Assembly (NCBI RefSeq): GCF_042433915.1
Contig: NZ_JBHLUN010000003.1
Location: 62,001 to 126,000 of the forward strand
DNA: 64,000 bases
Origin: Roseomonas elaeocarpi
GTDB lineage: Bacteria > Pseudomonadota > Alphaproteobacteria > Acetobacterales > Acetobacteraceae
Reading direction: 5' to 3'
Below, piece after piece: positions 26,894 through 35,297 of the stretch; the first letter of the stretch is position 1; each line of letters opens with the position of its first letter. Under the pieces are notes generated by a model. That model ran no database searches. It was not told the DNA's origin and saw nothing but the letters and a program-made list of their open reading frames with translations. The position numbers were made by a program, and so were the translations under genes.

Positions 26894-27856
26894 ATGCTTC
26901 GCATGTTTGGCGCCCTGCTGGCGCTCGCCTGCTCGGTCAGCCCGGTGCTGGCCCAGGAGGCTTACCCCAACAAGCCGATCCGCGTGATCGTACCCTTCGC
27001 CGCGGGCGGCACCACCGACCTAGTGGCGCGGCTGGTGGGGCAGAAGATGAGCGAGAAGCTGGGCCAGCCGCTGGTGATGGACAACCGCGCCGGCGCCGGC
27101 GGCAACATCGGCTCCGACGCCTGCGCCAAGGCGCCAGGCGATGGCTACACGATCTGCATGGGCACCATCAGCTCCCACGCCATCAATGCCAGCATCTATC
27201 CCAAGATGCCCTTCGACAACCTGCGCGACTTCGCGCCGGTCGCGCTGCTGGGCTCGCAGCCCAACATGCTGGTGGTGGCGATGAACGTGCCGGCCGCGAA
27301 CGTGACCGAGCTGGTGGCCCTGATGAAGGCCAAGCCCGGCTTCTATAACTACGGCTCCTCGGGCGTCGGCACCTCGATCCACCTGGCGGGCGAGCTGTTC
27401 ACGCAGATGACCGGTACCGAGGCGGTACACGTGCCCTACCGTTCCTCGGGCCAGATCATGACCGATATGCTGGCCGGGCAGCTACCCATGGCTTTCGATA
27501 ACTTCTCCTCCGGCTGGCCGCACGTGCGCGACGGGCGGCTGCGGGCGATCGGCGTCGGCTCGCGTGAGCGCATGGCGGTGGCGCCCGACGTGCCGACCAT
27601 TGCCGAAACGCTACCGGGCTTCGAATCCCTCAGCTGGCACGGGCTCTTCGCCCCCGCCGCCACGCCGCCCGCGATCGTGGACCGGCTGAACGCCGAGGCA
27701 CGCGCCGCGCTGGCGACGCCGGAGGTTCAGGCGCGCTTCCGGGAACTGGGCATCACCGCTGGGACCTACACGCCGGTGGAGTTCCGCGGCTTCGTGGCCA
27801 GCGAAACGCAGCGCTGGGGCGACGTCGCGCGAAAGGCCAACGTCCGGGCGGAGTAG
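26894..27856 (+). CDS. Bug-family (tripartite tricarboxylate transporter) substrate-binding protein
   Basis: Periplasmic receptor of 320 residues. The signal peptide MLRMFGALLALACSVSPVLA ends near residue 20. The Bug landmarks are YPNKPIRVIVPFAAGGTTDLVAR, the GQPLVMDNRAGAGGNIG loop, and AVHVPYRSSGQIMTDMLAGQLPMAFDN in the middle. GGAGGA nine bases before the ATG fixes the start. No membrane TctA/TctB genes are present, so it is an orphan receptor as is common for this family. It is divergent from the endonuclease gene; its carboxylate ligand is unknown. Confidence 0.92.
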   Translation: MLRMFGALLALACSVSPVLAQEAYPNKPIRVIVPFAAGGTTDLVARLVGQKMSEKLGQPLVMDNRAGAGGNIGSDACAKAPGDGYTICMGTISSHAINASIYPKMPFDNLRDFAPVALLGSQPNMLVVAMNVPAANVTELVALMKAKPGFYNYGSSGVGTSIHLAGELFTQMTGTEAVHVPYRSSGQIMTDMLAGQLPMAFDNFSSGWPHVRDGRLRAIGVGSRERMAVAPDVPTIAETLPGFESLSWHGLFAPAATPPAIVDRLNAEARAALATPEVQARFRELGITAGTYTPVEFRGFVASETQRWGDVARKANVRAE

Positions 27857-27868
27857 CCGGCCGACATC

Positions 27869-27895
27869 CCCTCCCCCAAACATACCGGGGGAGGG
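27869..27895. terminator. Hairpin between convergent Bug receptor and rhodanese genes
   Basis: Arms CCCTCCCCC (27869-27877) and GGGGGAGGG (27887-27895), nine perfect pairs with a nine-base A-rich loop, 12 bases after the receptor stop. There is no long T-run. Confidence 0.6.
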
Positions 27896-27937
27896 TTCAG
27901 GCGGGGCGGCGTTTCGCCCGCCCTGGGCGGCGGTGGC

Positions 27938-28429
27938 TCAGCGCTGGCGCCAGGGAAGGCCCTCGGCCTTCCAGCCCGCAACCTTGCCGCGGTGGCCCTC
28001 GGCGTCCGGCGGTCCCTCGAAGCCATCGGCCACGTTGAAGGCCTTCGGATAGCCCGCCGCCTGGGCCGCCTGCGCCGCCGCAAGCGAACGGGCACCGGAG
28101 CGGCACAGGAAGTAGAGCGGGGTTTCCGCCGTGGCGCCGGCCCGGTGCAGGTGGTCGGTGAAGGACCCGTTCACCTGCATGGAGGGGTACAACTGCCAGG
28201 GGATCAGCGCGGGCTGCTTGCCGGCCTCGCCAAGGTCGGGCAGGCCGACGAAATTCCATTCGGCGTCGGTACGCACATCCACGAGAAGGGCCTTGGGGTC
28301 CGACTTCAGCGCTTCCCAGGCGGCGCTCGGCGCCACGTCCTCGACCGGCATCTCTCTCATCTCCCAAGCGGGTTTCCCTGTTACTTGGGGCGCGGCAGCG
28401 GCGGCGTCCATCCCGCCGGCGGTGATCAC
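27938..28429 (-). CDS. Single-domain rhodanese-like protein
   Basis: Sulfurtransferase-fold protein of up to 163 residues, cytoplasmic. The active-site loop CRSGARS puts the persulfide cysteine at residue 109 from the GTG at 28429, after the strand ALLVDVRTDAEWNFVG. The domain is complete. The start is uncertain: the ATG at 28360 or the one at 28351 would give about 140 residues and still keep the domain. The start lies 53 bp from that of a divergent MFS exporter. A physiological sulfur donor or acceptor cannot be inferred. Confidence 0.82.
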   Translation of the reverse strand: MITAGGMDAAAAAPQVTGKPAWEMREMPVEDVAPSAAWEALKSDPKALLVDVRTDAEWNFVGLPDLGEAGKQPALIPWQLYPSMQVNGSFTDHLHRAGATAETPLYFLCRSGARSLAAAQAAQAAGYPKAFNVADGFEGPPDAEGHRGKVAGWKAEGLPWRQR

Positions 28430-28482
28430 GCGGCATGGGGAAGGGCTATGCCGCCGCGACCGTGCGGTTTACCGCGGAGGTG

Positions 28483-29709
28483 ATGCAGCACGACACGGCC
28501 AGCCCGCCCACTCACCCACCCGCCTCCGGCGGCGCGGCGGCGCGGGATCCGGGCGCGGCGAACCGGCGGCGGCTGCCGGTGCTGGCGGCGGCTTCCTTCG
28601 CGACCTCGACCCAGATCTTCGTGGTGGCCGGGCTGCTCCGGGAAATGGCGACGGACCTCGACGTGCCGGTGTCGCAGGCCGGCCAGGTGGCAACTGCGCT
28701 GGCGATGGCCTTCGGGCTGACGGCGCCCTTCGTGGCGGCGCTGACGGCTCCCTGGCCGCGCCGGCGGCTGCTGACTTCGGCTCTGCTGCTCCTGGCGCTG
28801 CTCAACCTGGCGATCGTGTTCAGCGGGAGCTTTCCCACCCTGCTCGGCCTGCGGGTGCTGTGCGGCATCGCCGCGGCAGCGGTGGTGCCGACGGCGGCCG
28901 CCACGGCCGCGGCGCTGGTGCCGCCCGAGGAGCGCGGGCGGGCCATCGCCACGGTGGTGGCAGGCAGCACGGCGGCGCTGCTGTTCGGCGTGCCCATGGG
29001 CTCGGTGGCCGGCGCCGTGTTCGGCTGGCGCGGCGCCTTCGGGCTGGCGGCGGTGCTGTCGCTCCTGGGCGCGGTCGCGATCCGGCTGGTGCTGCCGGAG
29101 GTGCCGGGCGAACGCTCGGGCCTGCGGGGTCTGCGGCTGTTGCGGTCTCCGGGCGTCGGGCGGACCGTGGCGGTAACCTTTCTGGGCTTCGGCGCCAGCT
29201 TCTGCCTCAGCGCCTTCATCGGCCCGGCGGTGAACCGGGTGAGCGGCCTCGTCGGCAGCCAGGTGGCGATCATGCAGTCCCTGGCGGGACTGGCCTCGCT
29301 CGTGGGGCTGCCGGTGGGCGCCTGGATGGCAGGCCGATCCGGCATCCGGGGCGCCTGGGTGCTGACGGGGCTGATGGCGCTGTCGTCCTCTGGCCATGCG
29401 CTGCTGCTGGCCGGGGCTGCGGACGGTACGGGCCTGGCGATCCCGTTGCAGGGACTGGCGATCCTCGTGTCCGGCGGCTGCGCCTTCGCGCTGTCGCCGC
29501 TGCTGCAAACGCATCTTGTTTCGCTAGTCCCGGACGGGCGCGGCGTGGTGCTGGCCGCGAACTCCTCGGCCATGTTTCTGGGGCAGGCGGGCGGCGCGCT
29601 GGTGGCCGGCGCCGCGCTAGGATGTCTCAGCCTGCCAGGATTGGGCGTGGCCGGCGCCACGCTCGCCGGCCTGGCCACCATCGTGGGGCTGACGCTGCGG
29701 CGGCACTGA
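28483..29709 (+). CDS. MFS transporter, DHA1-type exporter
   Basis: Inner-membrane major facilitator of 408 residues with about twelve helices. After a polar leader (residues 1-30) come LPVLAAASFATSTQIFVVAGLL (helix 1), QAGQVATALAMAFGLTAPFVAAL (helix 2), and LRVLCGIAAAAVVPTAAATAAALVPPEERGRA, the drug-efflux type helix 4-5 region with its conserved RGRA loop. It probably exports small organic molecules such as sugars, amino-acid analogues or drugs (AraJ/YdhP-like). GCGGAGGTG just before the ATG at 28483 supports this start over one 48 bp upstream. Confidence 0.82.
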   Translation: MQHDTASPPTHPPASGGAAARDPGAANRRRLPVLAAASFATSTQIFVVAGLLREMATDLDVPVSQAGQVATALAMAFGLTAPFVAALTAPWPRRRLLTSALLLLALLNLAIVFSGSFPTLLGLRVLCGIAAAAVVPTAAATAAALVPPEERGRAIATVVAGSTAALLFGVPMGSVAGAVFGWRGAFGLAAVLSLLGAVAIRLVLPEVPGERSGLRGLRLLRSPGVGRTVAVTFLGFGASFCLSAFIGPAVNRVSGLVGSQVAIMQSLAGLASLVGLPVGAWMAGRSGIRGAWVLTGLMALSSSGHALLLAGAADGTGLAIPLQGLAILVSGGCAFALSPLLQTHLVSLVPDGRGVVLAANSSAMFLGQAGGALVAGAALGCLSLPGLGVAGATLAGLATIVGLTLRRH

Positions 29710-29754
29710 GGCGGCGATGCCGCCGCCCTGGTGCCACCCGCCTGCATCGCCTCA
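29707..29754. terminator. Inverted repeats between convergent MFS and ABC-receptor genes
   Basis: Outer arms TGAGGCG (29707-29713) and CGCCTCA (29748-29754) include both genes' final bases. An alternative inner stem is GGCGGC-GAT-GCCGCC (29710-29724). Likely a shared bidirectional terminator. Confidence 0.5.
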
Positions 29755-30783
29755 GGTCAGCGGCATCCGCTCGGCCTGCGGCGGCAGGAACCGGCCGTCG
29801 TAGAGTTCCTCGGCCGCGGGAACGCGCGCCAGCGCGAAGCCGTCCGACACGGCCCTGATGGTTTCCACCAGCCGGGCGGGTTCGACGTCGCCCAGCCCGC
29901 GGGCGCGGGTGGCCGGCGAAAGGAGCTGGTGCTGACCGACCCATTGCAGGCGCTCGGTTTCGAGCGGGATGTCGGCCAGGTTGTTATAGGTCCTGAGAAC
30001 CCGGCAGGCGGCGGCGGGATCGGCGATCGCCTCGCGCCAGCCGCGCACCGCGGCGCGCACGAAGGCCCGCACCGCCTCGGGATTGTCACGCAGGATCGCC
30101 TTGCCGGCGAGCAGGGCGTTGCCGTAGCAGTTCAGGCCGTAATCCGCGTAGTAAAGGAAGCTGACGTCTTCCAGCTTCGTGCCATTGGCCTTGATGTTGA
30201 ACCAGGTGGTGTAGTCGAAGCCGGTCACCGCCTGCACCTGTCGCGTCAGCAGCATCTGGTCGCGCAGCTGCGGCGTCAGCTGCTGCGGCTTCACCTGTGC
30301 CGGGTCCACGCCGTTGATCTTGAGGAAGGCGGGGAACATGCGCGAGGGCGCATCGGAGGCGCCGTTGCCGATCGTCTTGCCCGACAGATCCGCCGGGGTC
30401 TTGATCCCGGCACTTCGCAGGCTGATGACGGCCTGCGGCGAGCGGTTCTGCAGGATGAACACCGCCTTCGGTGCGGCCTCGGGCTGGCGCACCGTGAATT
30501 CCAGCAGGGTCGAGAGATCCCCGACGCCGACGTCGTAGGTGCCGGACGCGACGCGCGAGATCGCGTCACCGGAGCCGTTCGACGGATCGATCTGCACGTT
30601 CAGCCCCGCGTCGCGGAAGTAGCCGCGATCCAGCGCGAAGTAGTAGGGCGCCGTGCTGCCATCCACGGCGAAGTTCAGCACGAGGCGCAACCTCGTCGGC
30701 GTTTGCGCCCGCACCACGGCGGGGGCGGCCAGCGCGCCCAGGACCATGAGGCCGCGACGCGACCATGCGCGATTTTTGATCAA
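29752..30783 (-). CDS. NMT1/SsuA-like ABC transporter substrate-binding protein
   Basis: Periplasmic receptor, 343 residues from a TTG at 30783 preceded by AGGAG. A twin-arginine-type leader (WSRRGLMVLGALAAPAVVRA) ends near residue 26. The body matches the nitrate/sulfonate/taurine/pyrimidine-precursor receptor family: LVLNFAVDGSTAPYYFALDRGYFRDAGL, then SGTYDVGVGDLSTLLEF and KTIGNGASDAPSRMFPAFLKINGVD. The matching ATPase and permease lie 1.8 kb to the right on the opposite strand, with an OYE-type oxidoreductase gene between. An upstream extension to 31119 would run into the OYE gene and has no signal peptide at its start. Confidence 0.85.
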   Translation of the reverse strand: MIKNRAWSRRGLMVLGALAAPAVVRAQTPTRLRLVLNFAVDGSTAPYYFALDRGYFRDAGLNVQIDPSNGSGDAISRVASGTYDVGVGDLSTLLEFTVRQPEAAPKAVFILQNRSPQAVISLRSAGIKTPADLSGKTIGNGASDAPSRMFPAFLKINGVDPAQVKPQQLTPQLRDQMLLTRQVQAVTGFDYTTWFNIKANGTKLEDVSFLYYADYGLNCYGNALLAGKAILRDNPEAVRAFVRAAVRGWREAIADPAAACRVLRTYNNLADIPLETERLQWVGQHQLLSPATRARGLGDVEPARLVETIRAVSDGFALARVPAAEELYDGRFLPPQAERMPLT

Positions 30784-30865
30784 GCCTGTTACTCCTGGTG
30801 TCGGTCTGGTGGCGCCCGGGGCTACGTTGCCGGGCCATATTCCTTGGAAAGCCGTCGTGGCGTTC

Positions 30866-30889
30866 GCGGCCGGAGCTGCCCGGCCGCGA
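30866..30889 (-). terminator. Hairpin between the OYE-like and receptor genes
   Basis: Arms CGCGGCCGG (30866-30874) and CCGGCCGCG (30881-30889), nine perfect pairs with a six-base loop. A second short palindrome, GGCCCGG-A-CCGGGCC, lies at 30982-30996, 17 bp after the OYE-like stop. Together they suggest that transcription of the oxidoreductase gene is at least attenuated before the receptor gene. Confidence 0.45.
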
Positions 30890-31012
30890 TGGACACCACG
30901 TCGGATGCGCTGTTTCACGGGCAGGTCCATGGGGCCATCGGGTTGGCGGCGCGCCTTTGGAACCTGCGCCCGCGGAGCGCCGGCCCGGACCGGGCCCCTC
31001 GTCCGGCTGCTC

Positions 31013-32164
31013 TCAATCCTGGCCCAGCGCCCGCACGTCCTCGCGCCGCTGCAGCCACCACGCGTAGGGACGCGGCAGCAGCTCGTGCGGCTTGGAAACG
31101 CCGAGCGACGCGGCGGCATGAACCGGCCAGTTCGGGTTCCACAGCATTTCCCGGCCCAGCGCCACGAGGTCGCACTGCCCGGCCTGGAGGTAGCCCTCGG
31201 CCTGCTGCGCCTCGGTGATCAGGCCGACCGCCATGGTGGGGATGCCGGTTTCGCGCCGGATGTGCTCGGCGAAGGGAACGTGGTAGCCGGGCACGCGCGG
31301 CACCAGATGCAGCGTCAGCGGCCCCTCGATGCCGCCGGAGGAACAGTCCAGCACGTCCACGCCGCGTTGCCGGAGCTCGCCGGCCAGCACGGTGGTGTCC
31401 TCCAGGCTCCAGATGCCGCCGCGGCCATCAACGCAGGAGGCGCGGAAGAACAGCGGCAGTTCCTTCGGCCAGGCTTCGCGCACTGCCTCGATGAGCTCCA
31501 GCCCGAAGCGCATGCGGCCCTGTATGTCGCCGCCGTAGCCGTCGGTGCGATGATTGGTGATCGGGGACAGGAACTGCTGGATGATGTAGCCGTGCGCACC
31601 GTGGATCTCACAGATCTCGAAGCCCGCATCGACGGTGCGCTTCGCGGCTTCGACGTGCAGCGCGATGACGTTGCGGATATCGTCGGCATCCATCTCCTTG
31701 GGCGGCAGCGCGCCTTCGCGGAAGGGAATCGGGCTCGGCGCCAGGCCGGACCAGGGCGCGCGGCCGTTGCGGGCATCCTCCTCGTTCAGGGAGGCGAAGC
31801 CGTCCCAGGGGGCGCGGGTCGCGACCTTGCGGCCCGCATGGCCGAGCTGCATGGCCGGCGCGGCGCCCTGGGCACGGATGAAGTCGGTCACCCGGCGCCA
31901 GGCCTTCGCCTGCGCGTCGGTGTAGATGCCTGGGCAGTCGTAGGTCTTGCGCGAGCGCTGTGAAACCGAGGTTTCCTCGCAGAACACGATGCCGGCGCCG
32001 CCCATCGCGAACTTGCCGAGATGCACGAGATGCCAGTCGGTGGGCGCGCCGTCGACCGATGAATACTGCGACATCGGCGACACGGCGATCCGGTTGCGGA
32101 TCGTCAGTTCGCGGATCGTCATGGGCGTGAAGAGAAGCGGGGTGATCGGAACGCGATCGGTCAT
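31013..32164 (-). CDS. Old Yellow Enzyme family NADH:flavin oxidoreductase (YqjM class)
   Basis: FMN-dependent ene-reductase-type TIM barrel of 383 residues. The N-terminal RNRIAVSPMSQYSSVDG is the FMN-binding strand of the thermophilic-like (YqjM/XenA) class. AMQLGHAGRK (residues about 103-112) and EIHGAHGYIIQQFLSPITNHRTDGYGG (about 187-213) carry the substrate-binding histidines and the phosphate-binding region. It reduces activated C=C bonds; the in vivo substrate is unknown. Its start is 393 bp from the divergent transporter ATPase gene, and a 21-bp palindrome sits between them. Confidence 0.9.
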   Translation of the reverse strand: MTDRVPITPLLFTPMTIRELTIRNRIAVSPMSQYSSVDGAPTDWHLVHLGKFAMGGAGIVFCEETSVSQRSRKTYDCPGIYTDAQAKAWRRVTDFIRAQGAAPAMQLGHAGRKVATRAPWDGFASLNEEDARNGRAPWSGLAPSPIPFREGALPPKEMDADDIRNVIALHVEAAKRTVDAGFEICEIHGAHGYIIQQFLSPITNHRTDGYGGDIQGRMRFGLELIEAVREAWPKELPLFFRASCVDGRGGIWSLEDTTVLAGELRQRGVDVLDCSSGGIEGPLTLHLVPRVPGYHVPFAEHIRRETGIPTMAVGLITEAQQAEGYLQAGQCDLVALGREMLWNPNWPVHAAASLGVSKPHELLPRPYAWWLQRREDVRALGQD

Positions 32165-32557
32165 GGCCGTCCTGTTGCTGCGAAAGGTTCCGGCCGGGTG
32201 CCGGGCGTGCTGGGGCCGGAGCGTGATGGCGGCCGCCGCGCGACGAGGGTTGGTTGCCGGTCAGCGCGGTATAACGACGTCATACCGGCCCAACCACCGG
32301 CTCGATCGGGCAGATTGCGTGCCTCAGGGCCTTCAGGCGGCGCAGAAAGCCGATTTTTTGAGCAGCTGGTCAGGATCGTGGCGGTAAAATAGGGAGCTAT
32401 CCCCTGAGCAGGAGGCTTCTCGCGGAGCCTCGGTCTTGGCACGAAGCCGGGGAAAGCGTTCCGACCGGAAGCTGGCTGCGTGTGCTGTCTCCGCACGCGG
32501 CCGATGTTTCTCCGCATCGAACCACCATCCGCCTCGCCGGCCAGCCAGGGAGAAAGC
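32165..32557. promoter_or_regulatory. Divergent control region with a near-perfect 21-bp palindrome
   Basis: These 393 bp separate the leftward OYE-like gene and the rightward ABC ATPase gene, and no gene is visible in them. At 32267-32287 the arms CGGTAT and ATACCG flank ACG-A-CGT, with a single mismatched pair (A at 32273 against C at 32281) in an otherwise fully palindromic 21-base site. It is the best operator candidate in the region and could control both arms. A purine-rich AGGGAGAAAG precedes the ATPase start. Confidence 0.55.
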
Positions 32558-33394
32558 ATGAGTACGTCCGGGAGCAGCTATGAACCCGCCTTCGTGGAGA
32601 TCGACGGCGTGGCCATGCGCTACGGCGGCGCGGACGGCACGCTGGCGCTGCGCGATTGCACGCTCAGCGTCGCCCGGGGCGAGTTCGTCGCGGTGGTCGG
32701 GCCGTCGGGCTGCGGCAAGTCGACGCTGATGCGGCTGGTCACCGGGCTCTGGCCGGCCTCGGCCGGGAACGTGGTGGTGGCGGGGCGCGAGGTGGCAGGG
32801 CCGCTGTCGGTGGCGGGCATGGCCTTCCAGAACCCGACGCTGCTGCCCTGGCGCACGATCCTGGACAACGTGATGCTGCCGCTCGAGGTGGTGGAGCCGC
32901 ACCGGCGGCGGCTGCGGCGGGAGCGCGAGGCCTATCGCGAGAAGGCGCGGCAACTGCTGCGGATCGTGGGGCTGGACGGTTTCGAGGCGCGCTTCCCCTG
33001 GCAGCTCTCGGGCGGGATGCAGCAGCGCGCCAGCCTGTGCCGGGCGCTGGTGCACGATCCACAGCTGCTGATGCTCGACGAACCCTTCGGCGCACTGGAC
33101 GTCTTCACGCGTGAGGAGCTGTGGACCGAGCTCCAGACCGCCTGCGCCACGCTGAAGCCCACGGTGATCCTGGTGACGCACGACCTGCGCGAAGCGGTGT
33201 TCCTGGCGGACCGCATCCTGGTGATGTCGGCCAGACCTGGCCGCATCGTGGCGGAACGGCGGGTGCCCTTCGGACGGCCGCGCACGCTGGACGACCTCTA
33301 CACCGCGCCCGTGCAGGCCTTGGTGCACGAGCTGCGCGAGCACATCAGCGCCGCCCGTCGCGGCGAAGTTCTGGAGGCGCCCCATGCCGCGTGA
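32558..33394 (+). CDS. ABC transporter ATP-binding protein (SsuB/TauB family)
   Basis: Cytoplasmic ATPase subunit, 278 residues. Walker A is GPSGCGKST (residues 48-56), the Q-loop lies in MAFQNPTLLPWRT, the signature is LSGGMQQR (near residue 148) and Walker B is LLMLDEPFGALD. The H-loop is VTHDLREA. The layout is that of nitrate/sulfonate/taurine-type importers, matching the receptor gene at 29.8-30.8 kb. It overlaps the permease gene by 11 bp. ATG 32558 follows a good purine-rich site. Confidence 0.93.
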   Translation: MSTSGSSYEPAFVEIDGVAMRYGGADGTLALRDCTLSVARGEFVAVVGPSGCGKSTLMRLVTGLWPASAGNVVVAGREVAGPLSVAGMAFQNPTLLPWRTILDNVMLPLEVVEPHRRRLRREREAYREKARQLLRIVGLDGFEARFPWQLSGGMQQRASLCRALVHDPQLLMLDEPFGALDVFTREELWTELQTACATLKPTVILVTHDLREAVFLADRILVMSARPGRIVAERRVPFGRPRTLDDLYTAPVQALVHELREHISAARRGEVLEAPHAA

Positions 33395-34226
33395 CGGAAC
33401 CGCCGGCCTCTCCCGTGCCGAGGCGCTGGTCGCCGCGGCCCGCCGGCGACGCCGGTTGCAGGTGGCGCTGCCCTGGCTGATCCTCGTCGCCGGGCTACTG
33501 ATCTGGGAAGGCATCTGCCGCGGCTTCGCGGTGCCGGTCTTCCTGTTGCCAGCACCGAGCGACATCGCCGCCAGCATGGTGAAGTGGTGGGAGCCGATCC
33601 TGCTGAATTCCTGGCAGACGCTGCTGACCACCCTGGTCGGCTTCGCGCTGGCGATCGTGTTCGGGCTTCTGCTGGGCGTGCTGATCGGGTCGAGCAGCCT
33701 GCTCTACCACGGACTTTACCCGCTGCTGATCGGCTTCAACTCGGTGCCCAAGGTGGCGCTGGTACCCATTCTGGTGATCTGGTTCGGCATCGGCACGGTG
33801 CCCGCGATCATCACCGCCTTCCTGATTTCCTTCTTCCCGATCGTGGTGAACGTGGCGACAGGCATCGCCACGGTGGAGCCGGAGCTGCGCGACGTGCTGC
33901 GCGCGCTGGGCGCCAGGCCTTCCGATATCGTGCGCAAGGTCGGACTGCCGAGGGCAATGCCCTACTTCTTCGCCTCGCTGAAGATCGCGATCACGGTGGC
34001 CTTCGTGGGCTCCATCATCGCCGAGACCGTGGCCTCCAACGATGGCATCGGCCACCTGATGATCCTGGCCTCGTCGCGCTTCGACGTGCCCCTGGTCTTC
34101 GCGGGGCTGGTGGTGACCGGGGTGATGGGCGTGCTGATGTACGCCGTTGCCGTGGCGGTCGAGAAGCGCACCACCGGCTGGGCGATGCGCGGACAGGACG
34201 GGCCACAGGTGGCGCCGGGAGGGTAG
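33384..34226 (+). CDS. ABC transporter permease (SsuC/TauC family)
   Basis: Inner-membrane subunit of 280 residues with about six helices. Visible are LPWLILVAGLLIWEGICRGF (helix 1), SWQTLLTTLVGFALAIVFGL (helix 2), and the cytoplasmic coupling loop EPELRDVLRALGARPSDIVRKVGLPRAMPYFF near residues 165-196. SVPKVALVPILVIWFGIG is typical of the sulfonate/taurine family. The gene overlaps the end of the ATPase gene. With the divergent receptor it completes one importer. Confidence 0.92.
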   Translation: MPRDGTAGLSRAEALVAAARRRRRLQVALPWLILVAGLLIWEGICRGFAVPVFLLPAPSDIAASMVKWWEPILLNSWQTLLTTLVGFALAIVFGLLLGVLIGSSSLLYHGLYPLLIGFNSVPKVALVPILVIWFGIGTVPAIITAFLISFFPIVVNVATGIATVEPELRDVLRALGARPSDIVRKVGLPRAMPYFFASLKIAITVAFVGSIIAETVASNDGIGHLMILASSRFDVPLVFAGLVVTGVMGVLMYAVAVAVEKRTTGWAMRGQDGPQVAPGG

Positions 34227-34418
34227 TGGCCCCGCCACGCGCGAGGCCGCGGCACCGCACCACCCCCGTGCGCCTCGGTGGGCAGCCGAGAAACCCTCCG
34301 GGCGTAGCACCGCTTATGTTCGGGCGGACGGGCTGCCCGGCCCCTGCGCTTTCGCCTCACGGCGCGCGCCCGGGTCCTGCTCTTAACCGGCAGCCCCGCC
34401 GCCGGAGGACGTCACACC

Positions 34419-35066
34419 ATGAAGAAGCTGCTCACCGTGGCCGCGCTCGCGACCCTCGTGGCGACTGCGCCCGGTTTCGCGCAGAACGCCGGCACGTCGT
34501 CGCACAGCCGGGCGGCGGTCCGAAGTCAGGGCCACGGCCTCAGCGCCGCCGACCGGCAGTTCCTGGAAATGGCCGGACCTGCCAACATGACGGAAGTGGA
34601 GCTGGGGAAGCTCGCCAGTGAGAAGGGTTCCTCACCCGGGATCAAGCTGTTCGGCCGCTGGATGGCCTCGGCGCACGGCTTCGCGGGACGCGAACTCGCC
34701 ACGATCACCGAGCGCAACCACGACACCAAGCCCGGCATGGCGATGACGGCCGAGCAGAAAGCCTCCGTGGAGAAGCTGCGGGGCATGAGCGGCAAGGAAT
34801 TCGACCAGGAGTTCCTGCGCGTGATGGTGGAGGACCACCAGAAGGCCGTCGCGCTGTTCCAGAAGGAAGCGCAGGGCGGGCAGGACCCGATGGTGCGCAG
34901 CTTCGCGCAGAACATCGTTCCGGCGGTGCAGGAACACCTGCAGCAGGCGCAGGACCTGCGACAAGACCTGTTCAACGTCGGCGGCGAGGGCGCCGGCCGC
35001 GCGGCCAACGCCAATGCTCAGGGCCCAGCAGGCTCCACGCAGCCGGCCGCGGGCACGACGCGCTGA
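34419..35066 (+). CDS. DUF4142 family periplasmic protein
   Basis: Exported protein of 215 residues. The signal peptide MKKLLTVAALATLVATAPGFA is followed by a low-complexity linker and then a ferritin-like four-helix DUF4142 domain (about residues 42-180, LSAADRQFLEMAGPANMTEVELGKLA to QEHLQQAQDLRQDLF). The second half includes VMVEDHQKAVALFQKEA, the usual DUF4142 signature HxxxxxLF-type helix. The tail is alanine/glycine-rich. The role is unknown; members often accompany stress genes. GGAGGA precedes the ATG, and an 11-pair hairpin follows the stop. Confidence 0.88.
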   Translation: MKKLLTVAALATLVATAPGFAQNAGTSSHSRAAVRSQGHGLSAADRQFLEMAGPANMTEVELGKLASEKGSSPGIKLFGRWMASAHGFAGRELATITERNHDTKPGMAMTAEQKASVEKLRGMSGKEFDQEFLRVMVEDHQKAVALFQKEAQGGQDPMVRSFAQNIVPAVQEHLQQAQDLRQDLFNVGGEGAGRAANANAQGPAGSTQPAAGTTR

Positions 35067-35074
35067 GGGAGTCG

Positions 35075-35105
35075 GGCGGCCGGGCCGAGGAATAGCCCGG
35101 CCGCC
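35075..35105 (+). terminator. Hairpin terminator after the DUF4142 gene
   Basis: Arms GGCGGCCGGGC (35075-35085) and GCCCGGCCGCC (35095-35105), 11 perfect pairs with a nine-base loop, eight bases after the stop codon; no T-run. Confidence 0.65.
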
Positions 35106-35297
35106 GCACATGGATCAGTGACGAGCGAAGCGTCACGGCGTCACCTTCGATGGCGGATGGCTGCCGCGCGGGCAGGTTGCCGCCGCGCCGTGCGCTTCGT
35201 TGATGTCATGGTGGAATCAAAGGGTGATCACCGGTTCCCCTGCCGTGTGGGGGAGGTAGAACTTGCCGCCGAAGTAACTGGCCGTGAGGACCGCCCG

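Noticed and set aside
27620..27628. TTCGAATCC, resembling a tRNA T-loop
   Set aside because: It lies in frame inside the Bug receptor gene, with no matching acceptor, D or anticodon stems around it.
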